In this document: positions 25,351 through 34,172 of the stretch, piece after piece
Layout: each line of letters starts with the position of its first letter
Numbering within the stretch: position 1 is the first letter of the stretch
NCBI GenBank assembly: GCA_905234455.1
Contig: CAJOIH010000006.1
Location: forward strand, 1 to 64,000
Length of the DNA: 64,000 bases
Source of the DNA: an uncultured Bacteroidales bacterium
Lineage (GTDB): Bacteria; Bacteroidota; Bacteroidia; Bacteroidales; F082
Direction: 5' to 3'
Program-made: the position numbers and the translations under genes
The notes under the pieces: model-generated
What the model was told of the DNA's origin: nothing
The model's database searches: none
Seen by the model: only the letters and a program-made list of their open reading frames with translations

Positions 25351-26628
25351 ATGGCAAAGAAGAAAAAAAAAACTTGGTTGATCATCCTAGGGGTGATTGC
25401 CGCGGTGATCCTCGGCGTCATCATCGTGAACGCCACCCAGTCGGCACAAAAAGAGCTGGTGATCCGCACCCATGTGGTGGGTGAGTACACGGCGGAGAAC
25501 ACCGTCACGGCGACGGGTACCATCGAGCCGGTGGAGACCGTGGAGGTCGGCACCCAGGTCTCCGGCAAGGTGGAGAAGATTTACGTCGACTTCAACGACG
25601 TGGTGAAGAAAGGCCAGCTGTTGGCCGAGTTGGACAAGCTCACCTTGAACCAGAACGTCAGCAGGGCCAAGGCCAGTCTCACTTCCGCTGAGAGCCAGCT
25701 CAACTATGCGAAGCTCAGCTACGAGCGCACCCAGCAGCTCTACGAGGCCAACGCCGCCACCCTTGCCGCCTATCAGGAGGCCCAGAACAGCTACACCCAG
25801 GCCCAGATGAGCAAGCGCAACGCGCAGGCCGCTTACGACCAGGCTTTGGTCGACTTAAGTTATGCCGAGATCTACTCACCCATCGACGGGGTGGTGCTCG
25901 ACCGCGCTGTGGAGGTGGGTCAGACCGTGGCAGCTTCGTTCAGCACCCCCACCCTCTTCACTTTGGCCAACGACCTCACCAAGATGCAGGTGGAGGCGGC
26001 GGTCGACGAGGCCGACATCGGGCAGGTGAAGATCGGCCAGCGGGTCACCTTCACCGTGGATGCCTACACCTATGAGACCTTTGACGGCACGGTGAACCAG
26101 ATCCGCATGAAGGCCACCACCACCAGCAACGTGGTGAAATACACCGTCATCATCAGTGCGCCCAACCCCGACCTGAAGCTCTTCCCGGGCATGACGGCCA
26201 ACGTCACCATCGTCACCGAAGAGGAGATCGGTTTGGCTGTCCCTGCCGAGGCGTTGAACTTCACTCCCGACGAGCAGGTGCTGCGGGCCATGCGCAAGGG
26301 CGGGAAGCCTGAAGGCATGGAGCCTCCGGCGGGTGAAAGGCCTCAGATGAAGGACGGTTCTGAGCAGCCCTCGGGCATGTCGATGGTCTGGATCAAGAAA
26401 GGCGGCGAGATCCTGCCCCGTCCCGTGAAGACCGGCATGAGCGACGTGGCCTACAGGATCATTGAGGAAGGACTTCAGGCCGGCGATTCCGTGGTGCTCT
26501 CGGCACAATATGTCGCCAAGGAGAAGCAGGTGAAGAAGGGCGACAACCCCTTCATGCCAGGCCCTCCCGGAAAAGACAAGGACAAAAACAAGAACAAGGG
26601 CGGCAATCCCCCGGCGGGACCGATGTAA
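25351..26628 (+). CDS. macA: MacA-like periplasmic adaptor (HlyD/RND MFP family)
   Basis: 425 residues. One N-terminal membrane anchor (WLIILGVIAAVILGVIIV) precedes a lipoyl-like half (GTQVSGKVEKIYVDFNDVVKKGQ), a coiled-coil hairpin rich in Ala/Gln, the second lipoyl half (IYSPIDGVVLDRAVEVGQTV) and beta-barrel domains. It bridges the MacB-type transporter to the TolC channel. The C-terminal tail is Pro/Lys/Gly-rich (PGPPGKDKDKNKNKGG), unusually charged. The gap to the ATPase gene is three bases. Confidence 0.93.
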   Translation: MAKKKKKTWLIILGVIAAVILGVIIVNATQSAQKELVIRTHVVGEYTAENTVTATGTIEPVETVEVGTQVSGKVEKIYVDFNDVVKKGQLLAELDKLTLNQNVSRAKASLTSAESQLNYAKLSYERTQQLYEANAATLAAYQEAQNSYTQAQMSKRNAQAAYDQALVDLSYAEIYSPIDGVVLDRAVEVGQTVAASFSTPTLFTLANDLTKMQVEAAVDEADIGQVKIGQRVTFTVDAYTYETFDGTVNQIRMKATTTSNVVKYTVIISAPNPDLKLFPGMTANVTIVTEEEIGLAVPAEALNFTPDEQVLRAMRKGGKPEGMEPPAGERPQMKDGSEQPSGMSMVWIKKGGEILPRPVKTGMSDVAYRIIEEGLQAGDSVVLSAQYVAKEKQVKKGDNPFMPGPPGKDKDKNKNKGGNPPAGPM

Positions 26629-26631
26629 ACC

Positions 26632-27381
26632 ATGAGTGAACAGCAATCCATCATTAAAGTCGAAGGGCTGAAGCGCACCTTCATCGTGGGCAGTGAGGAA
26701 GTGCATGCCTTGAAGGGTGTGTCGTTCGAGATCCACCAGGGCGAGTTTGTGAGCATCATGGGCTCGTCGGGCAGTGGCAAATCCACTTTGCTCAACATCC
26801 TCGGTTGCTTGGACCAGCCCACTGCCGGCGAGTATTACATCGACGGCATCTCAGTGAGGGAGCGTACCAAGAACGAGCTCTCCGACATCCGCAACCGCAA
26901 GATCGGCTTCGTGTTCCAGTCGTACAACTTGTTGCCTCGCACCTCCGCCTTGGAAAACGTGGAGCTGCCTTTGGTCTACAATCCTGACATCTCACACCGT
27001 GAGCGCCATGAGAAAGCCCAGCACGCCTTGGAGTTGGTGGGGTTGAAGGACCGCATGGAGCACATGCCCAACCAGCTCTCTGGCGGCCAGCAGCAGCGTG
27101 TGGCCATCGCCCGCGCTTTGGTCAACGACCCTGTCATCGTGCTCGCTGACGAGGCTACGGGCAACTTGGACACTCGTACGTCGTACGAGATCATGAGTTT
27201 GTTCCAGAGTCTCCACGAGCAAGGCAAGACCATTGCCTTTGTCACCCACGAGTCCGACATTGCCGTGTTCACCAGCCGCACCATCTTTTTGCGCGACGGA
27301 CATATCATGCGTGATGAACCCGTAAACACCAAATCGGCATCAGAGGCCTTAAAGGCCCTGCCTGTTGAAAATGACTATTGA
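26632..27381 (+). CDS. macB: MacB-type ABC transporter ATPase subunit
   Basis: 249 residues. All ABC motifs are intact: Walker A GSSGSGKST, signature LSGGQQQRVAIARAL, Walker B VIVLADEATGNLD and switch His in FVTHESD. LolD/MacB-like ATPases of this size power FtsX-type permeases. It is separate from its membrane domain, which is the next gene (three-base gap). The operon order tolC, macA, ATPase, permease is a standard Bacteroidales export module for lipoproteins, peptides or macrolide-type drugs; the cargo is unknown. Confidence 0.94.
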   Translation: MSEQQSIIKVEGLKRTFIVGSEEVHALKGVSFEIHQGEFVSIMGSSGSGKSTLLNILGCLDQPTAGEYYIDGISVRERTKNELSDIRNRKIGFVFQSYNLLPRTSALENVELPLVYNPDISHRERHEKAQHALELVGLKDRMEHMPNQLSGGQQQRVAIARALVNDPVIVLADEATGNLDTRTSYEIMSLFQSLHEQGKTIAFVTHESDIAVFTSRTIFLRDGHIMRDEPVNTKSASEALKALPVENDY

Positions 27382-27384
27382 CCT

Positions 27385-28605
27385 ATGGATATACTGAATC
27401 TAATACGCATATCGGCCAAGGCTTTGATGCGCAACAAGACGCGCACGGCGCTTTCCATGCTGGGCATCGTGATCGGCATTGCCGCTGTCATCGCGGTGGT
27501 CAACTTAGGTGAGGGCTTGAAGGAGAGCACTGCCAACCAGCTCTCCGACATGGGCACCAACCTCATCATGGTGATGCGTGCCAACCAGCGCAGGGGCGGC
27601 ATCAGCATGGGCTCGTCGAACGTGCAGTCGTTGACTGTGAAGGACTGCGAGCTCATCGCCAAGAACGCCAAGAACATCGCGATGGTCAGTCCCGTGGTCA
27701 ACAGTGCCGGGCAGCTCGTCAACGGTTCCAAGAACTGGTCGGGCACGGTTTATGGCGGCACGCCTGAGTATCTGGAGATCAAGAAATACGAGATTGCCAC
27801 GGGGGTCAACTTCACTGATGACGACATCAAGAAATACTCCAAGGTGGGGTTGATTGGGCAGACCATCGTCGAGGAGCTCTTCGACGAGGGCGAGGATCCC
27901 ATTGGCAAGACCATCCGTATCGGGAGCATGCCTTTCATGGTGATCGGCACTTTGAAGGAGAAGGGCGAGAACGGCATGGGCATGGACCAGGACGACATTG
28001 TCATCATGCCCTATTCCACGGTGCAGAAGCGCATGTTGGGTGTCAACTACATCCAGCAGATCGTATGTTCCGCTGCTTCGGAGGACGTGGCTGAAGCCGC
28101 TGTAGAGGAGATCGAGACCATCCTTCGGGCCTCGCACAAGATCCCTACGGGTGGCAATGACGACTTCGAGGTACGTACGCAGCAGGAAATGTTGGAGATG
28201 ATGACTTCGATGACGGGCATGATCACCACGGTGCTCATTGCCATTGCCTTGATTTCGTTGTTGGTGGGCTGCATTGGCATCATGAACATCATGTATGTCA
28301 CTGTGACCGAGCGCACCAAGGAGATCGGCTTGCGCATGTCCATCGGCGCCAAGAACGCTGCCATCTTGATGCAGTTCCTCACGGAGAGCATCATCTTGAG
28401 TTTGATTGGCGGTGTCATTGGTCTGTTGTTGGGCGTGGGCCTCTCTTACGTGGTCGCTTTGGCCATGTCGTTGCCTTTTGTCATCAACGGGGCTTGGATG
28501 GTGATTTCCTTTGTGTCGTGTGCTTTCTTGGGTTTGATTTCGGGTTTCTTCCCGGCTTTGAAGGCTTCGCGTACTGATCCGATCAATGCGTTGAGGTACG
28601 AGTGA
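27385..28605 (+). CDS. MacB/FtsX-type ABC transporter permease
   Basis: 406 residues. An N-terminal membrane helix (RTALSMLGIVIGIAAVIAVV) is followed by a large periplasmic MacB_PCD domain and a three-helix FtsX core near the C-terminus (LVGCIGIMNIMYVTVTERTK is the diagnostic loop). The end PALKASRTDPINALRYE is the standard family ending. Last gene of the efflux operon. There is no obvious terminator before the tRNA-Lys promoter. Confidence 0.94.
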   Translation: MDILNLIRISAKALMRNKTRTALSMLGIVIGIAAVIAVVNLGEGLKESTANQLSDMGTNLIMVMRANQRRGGISMGSSNVQSLTVKDCELIAKNAKNIAMVSPVVNSAGQLVNGSKNWSGTVYGGTPEYLEIKKYEIATGVNFTDDDIKKYSKVGLIGQTIVEELFDEGEDPIGKTIRIGSMPFMVIGTLKEKGENGMGMDQDDIVIMPYSTVQKRMLGVNYIQQIVCSAASEDVAEAAVEEIETILRASHKIPTGGNDDFEVRTQQEMLEMMTSMTGMITTVLIAIALISLLVGCIGIMNIMYVTVTERTKEIGLRMSIGAKNAAILMQFLTESIILSLIGGVIGLLLGVGLSYVVALAMSLPFVINGAWMVISFVSCAFLGLISGFFPALKASRTDPINALRYE

Positions 28606-28635
28606 GTGGGAAAGTTAAAAAAATTGAAAAAAAAA

Positions 28636-28665
28636 TTGTCAGTTTCAAAAAAGGTTGTATTTTTG
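28636..28665 (+). promoter_or_regulatory. Promoter of tRNA-Lys
   Basis: TTG at 28636-28638 and TATTTTTG at 28658-28665, 19-base spacing. Confidence 0.7.
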
Positions 28666-28679
28666 CAGCCGCAAACGAT

Positions 28680-28752
28680 GCTTCCGTAGCTCAGTTGGTA
28701 GAGCACCTGACTCTTAATCAGGGTGTCCAGGGTTCGACCCCCTGCGGGAGTA
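28680..28752 (+). tRNA. tRNA-Lys (anticodon CTT)
   Basis: 73-base cloverleaf. Acceptor GCTTCCG/CGGGAGT with a G-T first pair, D arm GCTC/GAGC, anticodon stem CCTGA/TCAGG with loop CTCTTAA (anticodon CTT), T stem CAGGG/CCCTG. CCA is not encoded. Confidence 0.95.
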
Positions 28753-28758
28753 CTTCGC

Positions 28759-28805
28759 AAACCCTTGTAATAAGTTGATAATCAACAAGTTGCAAGGGTT
28801 TTTCT
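28759..28805 (+). terminator. Terminator of tRNA-Lys
   Basis: AACCCTTG pairs with CAAGGGTT; an internal secondary stem (GTTGAT/ATCAAC) sits in the loop; a TTTTTC tail follows. Confidence 0.8.
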
Positions 28806-28820
28806 TTAAAATACATTTAT

Positions 28821-30017
28821 CTAAAATCCTTCCTTGAGGAATTTCCTAAGAGAAAGGTGTTTGATTCCGTTTTCGTCTCTAGTGCTCAACAAAGGCGTTG
28901 CGCTGATGACGTATTTTGGATGGTTGTCGCGGATCTTTTCCAAAGGACCGAATTCCCGGTTTCGGGTGGATTCTTCGGAAATGATGTAGCTTGCCTGAAC
29001 GTAAACTGTCTTACCTGGTTTGGTGCAAACAAAATCCACTTCACCTGCGTTCAGGACCCCAACTTTCACTTCGTAACCAAGAAAGCAGAGGTGTTTGTAT
29101 ATGGCGTTCTCGATTACTTTTTCGATATAGGAATCCATGCCACCTTCGGCTTTAAGATTGCGAAGTCCCAAGTCATCCCAATAGATTTTTTCGTTGGATT
29201 CGAAAACCTTTTTGCCGTGGATATCGTAGCGGGACACGATGTCAAGCAGGAAAGCCTCGGCAAAGAATCCCCGATAAAGGAGGATGATGTTGGCTGATAC
29301 GTTCTCTTGTTGCGATTTCATGTATTTGGCAATGCTGTTGGCCGAGGTGAGCTTGCCAGTGGTGTCGGCATAAAAGGCGATGAGGTTATTCAAGAACGGA
29401 ATGTTGCGGATATCATGCCGCTCAATGATGTCCTTGAGCACAATGGTGTTGAAAACGCTGGTGAGGTATGCCCACACTTGTTCGTCGTTGTCAAGCCCCA
29501 CCTTTCTCAGTCCGGGAAGGCCGCCATAGTTGAGATAGGTCATCAGGCTCTCATCGCTGTCCTCGAGGTTGTGGAATTCCAAGAATTCCGAGTAGGTAAG
29601 GGGGTGAATACGGATCTCCACGTGGCGACCGGCAATCAATGTAGCCAATTCGCCTGAGAGCATTTTTGAATTGCTGCCGGTGATGATAACATCTGTGTTA
29701 TCCTCCGTGTACCAGTTGCAGATGCTTTCTTCAAAGTGCTCAATTTCTTGGGCTTCGTCAATAAGGATGAAGTTGTGTTTGCCTGCGATGAAACGTGCCT
29801 CGATCCAATGGTCAAGGTCGTCTTTAGTCTTAATATCTTTAAAAGCTTTCTTTTCCTTGTCAATATAGATGATGTAGATTTCTTTGTTTATAGACAATAA
29901 AAATAGATTTTTTTTAATTTTATTTTTTGTAGACAAAGAAATTACTTCCGAACGCGCCCAAAGAATAGTTGGACACAAACAAAAATATGGCTGAAACAAT
30001 TTGTTTTTTTCGCCCAA
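28821..30017 (-). pseudogene. 5'-truncated AAA/DUF4143-type ATPase without Walker A
   Basis: From about 29880 downward the frame reads like the DUF4143 family: IIYIDKEKKAF, Walker B FILIDEAQEIEHFEESI, VIITGSNSKML, the long helical middle, and the C-terminal nuclease-like part with GEVDFVCTKPGKTVYVQ. The N-terminal helices and the GxRRxGKST Walker A loop that should precede IIYID are missing. The first 40 or so codons up to 30017 bear no family resemblance and run into the promoter of the next operon. This is most simply a deletion of the 5' end at an AT-rich stretch (29880-29940). A short active form is possible but unlikely without the P-loop. Confidence 0.65.
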
Positions 30018-30022
30018 AAGAT

Positions 30023-30030
30023 TATCTTTG
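30023..30030 (+). promoter_or_regulatory. -7 box of the phospho-signalling operon
   Basis: TATCTTTG, 4 bases before the ATG at 30035. This is the only clear promoter before a run of nine co-directional genes. The spacing suggests a leaderless first cistron. Confidence 0.6.
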
Positions 30031-30034
30031 CATC

Positions 30035-31963
30035 ATGAAGCTTCATTCGTTTTCTGGACGCATCACCCGACGGATTGTGGTGTCGATGCTGGCGCTCATG
30101 TCGGTCGTCGCCCTGCTGGTCTTTCTGTTTGCCAGGAGGGAGATCTCGGCTTTGACCAGCGTCCACTTCCAGGATGTTCTTGAGAACACCAATGACAAGG
30201 TGGAGGGGATGCTCGACAAGGTGGAGATCTCCACGGGGAACAACCTGGCGGAGATCGAGGAGCACTTTGGATCGCCCGAGGAGGTCTTCGACGCCTTGGA
30301 GAAGGAGCTTCGGCTGAACCCTCACATCGTCGGTTGCGCCGTGGGATTCAACCCGGACTATTTCCCGGAGGAGGGACGCTGGTTTGAGCCGTATGTGGCC
30401 CGGCGCGAAGACGGAACGATCGAGCGGCTGCAGATCGGTTCCGAGAGTCACGACTACCTCAATGCCGAGTGGTTTCAGGAGACCTTAGCCAAGGGAGAGG
30501 GCCATTGGTCCAACCCCTATTATGACGAAGCCGGGGCGAAGGCTGTCCTCATCACCTTCTCCGCTCCCGTGGTAGACCGCGAAGGCCGTGTGGTCGGCGT
30601 CTTCGGGGCCGACTTCCCCTTGGCGTGGCTTTACGAGCAGCTGATCCAGCTGGACGAACAAGTGAACCGGAACGTCATGAACACGCAGAACGAACGCATC
30701 TACTGCTTCCTCCTTGGAAGGGACGGGGTGTACATCGCCCATCCCGAGAGGGAACGTTCGCTGACCGGAGACTATTTCGACTACGTCGGGCCGGAGATGA
30801 GGGAGGAATACCGCCTGATTGGGGAGGAGATGTTGGAAGGCAAGTCGGGCAACCGCACGACATACATGGACGGCATCAAGTCGGTCGTCTATTACCGGCC
30901 GCTGTCGCGGGCCGGCTGGTCGATGGCCGTCGTCGTCCCCACCTCGGTGCTGTACCGGCCAGGCAGAATCATCGCGACCATCATCCTGATCCTGCTGGCC
31001 ATCGGCCTGTTGGTGACTTCGCTGATCAGTGGCTTGTCAGCCCGCAGGGCCACCCGTCCGCTGAAATACCTGGCCGCTTCGGCCGAGGAGATCGCCCAGG
31101 GCAACTTCAACGCACCGCTTCCCGAAATCAAGGAGGCCGACGAGATACGGCTGCTGCGGGATTCGTTCGAGGACATGCAGCACTCGCTGTCGTCGTACAT
31201 CGACAAGCTCACTGCGGCCACGGCCCAGCGTGCTTCGCTGGAAAACGAGCTGAATATTGCCCGTAACATCCAGATGGCGATGGTGCCCAAGACGTTCCCG
31301 CCCTATCCCGAGCGGAAGGACCTCGACATCTATGGCCGGTTGACCCCTGCCAAGGCGGTAGGTGGCGACATGTTCGACTTTGTCCTTCGTGACGACCGGC
31401 TGTTCTTCTGCATCGGCGACGTTTCCGGTAAAGGCATCCCGGCCGCTTTGTGGATGGCGATGATCATTGCAGCTTTCCGCACCCAGGTCGCCAACGAAGA
31501 CCGTCCGGAGAAGATCGTCACCACGCTCAACGATGCGTTGGCGGAACGGAATGAATTAATGATGTTCGCCACCTTCTTCCTGGGGGTCCTCGACCTCCGC
31601 ACCGGGGTGTTGACCTACTGCAACGCAGGCCACGAGGCGCCGCTCCTCCTGGGCGGTGACCAGCCCGAGTTCCTCGACATTGCCTCCAACCTCCCGTTGG
31701 GCGTGATGCCGAAATGGGATTATGCGGTCCAGCAGCAGACGCTGGCTCGGGGGACCACCCTCTTCCTTTACACCGACGGCGTGTCGGAGGCAGAAAACCA
31801 AGACCAAGCCCAATTCGGCCAGGACACCATTGTGACGGTGCTCCGGAACGCATCGGCTGACGCTGAGACGCTGGTGGAGACCATCACGGGGGCCGTGCAG
31901 GACTTCGTTGGCGATGCCGAGCAGAGCGACGATTTGACCCTTCTGGCCTGTCGTTACCCTTGA
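30035..31963 (+). CDS. Cache-HAMP-SpoIIE (PP2C-type) sensor phosphatase
   Basis: 642 residues from the ATG directly behind the -7 box. Membrane helix (about 12-32), extracytoplasmic double Cache-type sensor (35-305; GVFGADFPLAWL), second helix (311-332), HAMP linker (334-388; RATRPLKYLAASAEEIAQG), short coiled coil, then an RsbU/SpoIIE phosphatase domain. Metal-binding positions are kept: VGGDMFDF (about 443), IGDVSGKGIPAAL (about 460), YTDGVSEAEN (about 580), SDDLTLL at the end. Such proteins dephosphorylate anti-sigma antagonist or other phosphoproteins in response to an external signal. No STAS/anti-sigma pair is visible here. The next gene starts 34 bases on, so it may be the sensory input of the operon. 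Confidence 0.92.
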   Translation: MKLHSFSGRITRRIVVSMLALMSVVALLVFLFARREISALTSVHFQDVLENTNDKVEGMLDKVEISTGNNLAEIEEHFGSPEEVFDALEKELRLNPHIVGCAVGFNPDYFPEEGRWFEPYVARREDGTIERLQIGSESHDYLNAEWFQETLAKGEGHWSNPYYDEAGAKAVLITFSAPVVDREGRVVGVFGADFPLAWLYEQLIQLDEQVNRNVMNTQNERIYCFLLGRDGVYIAHPERERSLTGDYFDYVGPEMREEYRLIGEEMLEGKSGNRTTYMDGIKSVVYYRPLSRAGWSMAVVVPTSVLYRPGRIIATIILILLAIGLLVTSLISGLSARRATRPLKYLAASAEEIAQGNFNAPLPEIKEADEIRLLRDSFEDMQHSLSSYIDKLTAATAQRASLENELNIARNIQMAMVPKTFPPYPERKDLDIYGRLTPAKAVGGDMFDFVLRDDRLFFCIGDVSGKGIPAALWMAMIIAAFRTQVANEDRPEKIVTTLNDALAERNELMMFATFFLGVLDLRTGVLTYCNAGHEAPLLLGGDQPEFLDIASNLPLGVMPKWDYAVQQQTLARGTTLFLYTDGVSEAENQDQAQFGQDTIVTVLRNASADAETLVETITGAVQDFVGDAEQSDDLTLLACRYP

Positions 31964-31997
31964 ACCCGAAAATAGTATCAAAAAAAATAAAAGAATT

Positions 31998-34151
31998 ATG
32001 AAAAAACCCGAACTAGCCCATCTGATGAACCTGATGAATCTTGCCTGCATGGACGGCAACGTCAGCGAAGCGGAAATCAACCTCCTGCACAGCATTGCCG
32101 ATGCGCTCGGCGCCACCCAAGAAGAGTTCGACTTCTGTGTGGAACAGGCCAACGAGGCAATACGAAACAACAAATCCGTCATCGAGGTGCCCGAAACCGA
32201 CGAGGAGAAGATCTTCTTCCTGAAGAACCTCACCCTAATGATGATGGCCGACGGGAAACTTGACGACGCGGAGAAAGACTTCGTCAAATTCATCGCCGAG
32301 AAGTTCGGCTATGATGGCGAGAAGGCCTTGGATATCCTCATTGAAAACGTCACTGACGAGATCCGTCAGGTCGTTCAGAAGCAACAAGGGAGCGGTCCCT
32401 CCGACACCCGTGTAGACGGTCCGGCAGGCACCCGTGTGACCGGCGGGGACGATGGAAAAACCGACGAAGAGGAGCTGAAAGACGCTATCAGGGCAACCAT
32501 ACAACTTGGTGCGGAAGCCCTCGTAAAACACGACATCCCCTCCGCCTTCGACTATCTCTTCAAGGCCGCCTACTTCGACGCCAAAGCCATGAGGCTCTTT
32601 CTGATGATTGTCAACACCCGCCCGCGCCTCTTCCGGCTCAGCAAGGAGCAGGTGGCCCTCATGAAGCAATACGCCGATAAGGACTATGGGGTGGCGCAAT
32701 ACGCCTATGGTCGCTGGCTGGAGGCACTTCGTCCCGAACCCGACTCGCTGAAGATCGCCGACGAGTATTTCAAGAAAGCCGAGAAAGCCGGTCTTTCCGA
32801 TGCCACTTACTCACGTGCGGTGCTGCTCAAGGCCGGTCACTACGGTGAGGTGGACCGTGAAGAGTTTACCCGGATGGTTAAAGATGCCGAGGGAAAGGGC
32901 AGTTATCTGGCCAATAGATACCTCATGCGCCAATACATCTATGGCTGGAACAACACAGAACCCAACCCACAAATCGTTGTGGACTACTTGATGGAGTGGA
33001 TCGACGGTGACGAGAGCGATGACATCATGGTGGTCGACCCTGCCTACTACAACATCCTCGGCGAGGCTTATGCTGCGCTGGAAGACCGGAAAAAAGCCGA
33101 GAAATACTACCGCAAAGCCATCGCCATGGGCCGCACGGAAGCCTACTCCGACCTTTACCTCCTTTACACCGACGATGAAGACAAGGCGTGGGAGTTGCTC
33201 AACGAGGGATGTGAGGCAGGAGATGCCTATTGTCTCCTTTACCGCGCCATGGACCTCATGAACCATTATGACGAAGAAAGGGAAAAACACCGCAGGATGG
33301 ACGATCCTGACCTCATGGAGGACCTCATCACCGCCTATGAAGAAGGCTGCGACGAGGCTCCTTACTTTATCGGCAATATCTATTATAATGGACAATACGG
33401 CTACAAACAGGACAGGGCCAAGGCTTGGCATTGGTACTTTGAGGGCGCGAATCGCGACCATGGAGAATCCTACCGGATGCTTGCCGTGATGGTTGACGAC
33501 GAGGAGACCCCCCATAAGCTGTCGGATCCAACCCAAACGATGGAGTACCTTACCATGATGGCTCTTCGCAACAACTGCAGCGACATGCTCGACTTTGTGG
33601 TGGAACGCTACCGCGACGGCGGCTTTGCCGAGTATGCCAACGAGATCGAGCGGTATTACGTCCCGGAATACGAAAGCAACCATGAAGATGAAGATGAAGA
33701 TGACAATCGTGTCGACCCCGATGATGAAGACTACTATAAGGTCATCGCCATCGTGAAGACCGACGGCAAGGCCGACATCATCGAGTTCGACGTAGAAGAA
33801 GGCTGGGACGAGTTGCCCGAATTCATCGGTGCCAAGCGGCTCGATGCCATCCGCACCCAACCCTTGTACGACATCACCGAGAAACTGGAGCTCGACGGTC
33901 ACATCACTGCTTGGGTCGACAACATGGGCCTGATGAAAGACCTGCCCATGAACCCCATCGGTTGCAAGCTTTATCCCGGCCCCATCGCCGGCGACATGAT
34001 CCTCACCTTGGAGGACGCCAAATACAATCCCAAGAGCTTCGAGAGTGTCAGCGAACTGGAGCAGGTCGTCGCCGCCTTAGGCGCTGAGGTGGACCAGATC
34101 CTGCTTGACGACGGTCCCGACGACGACGGTCGCAACGACGCTTGGTCATAA
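31998..34151 (+). CDS. TerB-like domain plus Sel1-like repeats plus C-terminal DUF3846-like domain
   Basis: 717 residues, cytosolic, acidic. Residues 5-118 resemble TerB, with two acidic loop repeats (MDGNVSEAE and ADGKLDDAE). From 155 to about 560 run Sel1/TPR-like helical repeats (AQYAYGRWLEAL, AEKYYRKAIAMG, DRAKAWHWYFEGA). An Asp/Glu linker (563-580) leads to a C-terminal domain with ITAWVDNMGLMKDLPMNP and AGDMILTLED, which resembles DUF3846. TerB domains occur in tellurite/stress systems next to AAA ATPases and PP2C/kinase pairs. Sel1 repeats are protein-binding scaffolds. I infer a scaffold or regulatory subunit. A paralogue without TerB closes the operon (42248-43897). Confidence 0.75.
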   Translation: MKKPELAHLMNLMNLACMDGNVSEAEINLLHSIADALGATQEEFDFCVEQANEAIRNNKSVIEVPETDEEKIFFLKNLTLMMMADGKLDDAEKDFVKFIAEKFGYDGEKALDILIENVTDEIRQVVQKQQGSGPSDTRVDGPAGTRVTGGDDGKTDEEELKDAIRATIQLGAEALVKHDIPSAFDYLFKAAYFDAKAMRLFLMIVNTRPRLFRLSKEQVALMKQYADKDYGVAQYAYGRWLEALRPEPDSLKIADEYFKKAEKAGLSDATYSRAVLLKAGHYGEVDREEFTRMVKDAEGKGSYLANRYLMRQYIYGWNNTEPNPQIVVDYLMEWIDGDESDDIMVVDPAYYNILGEAYAALEDRKKAEKYYRKAIAMGRTEAYSDLYLLYTDDEDKAWELLNEGCEAGDAYCLLYRAMDLMNHYDEEREKHRRMDDPDLMEDLITAYEEGCDEAPYFIGNIYYNGQYGYKQDRAKAWHWYFEGANRDHGESYRMLAVMVDDEETPHKLSDPTQTMEYLTMMALRNNCSDMLDFVVERYRDGGFAEYANEIERYYVPEYESNHEDEDEDDNRVDPDDEDYYKVIAIVKTDGKADIIEFDVEEGWDELPEFIGAKRLDAIRTQPLYDITEKLELDGHITAWVDNMGLMKDLPMNPIGCKLYPGPIAGDMILTLEDAKYNPKSFESVSELEQVVAALGAEVDQILLDDGPDDDGRNDAWS

Positions 34152-34172
34152 ACCATCAAAAACCCTTAACCC

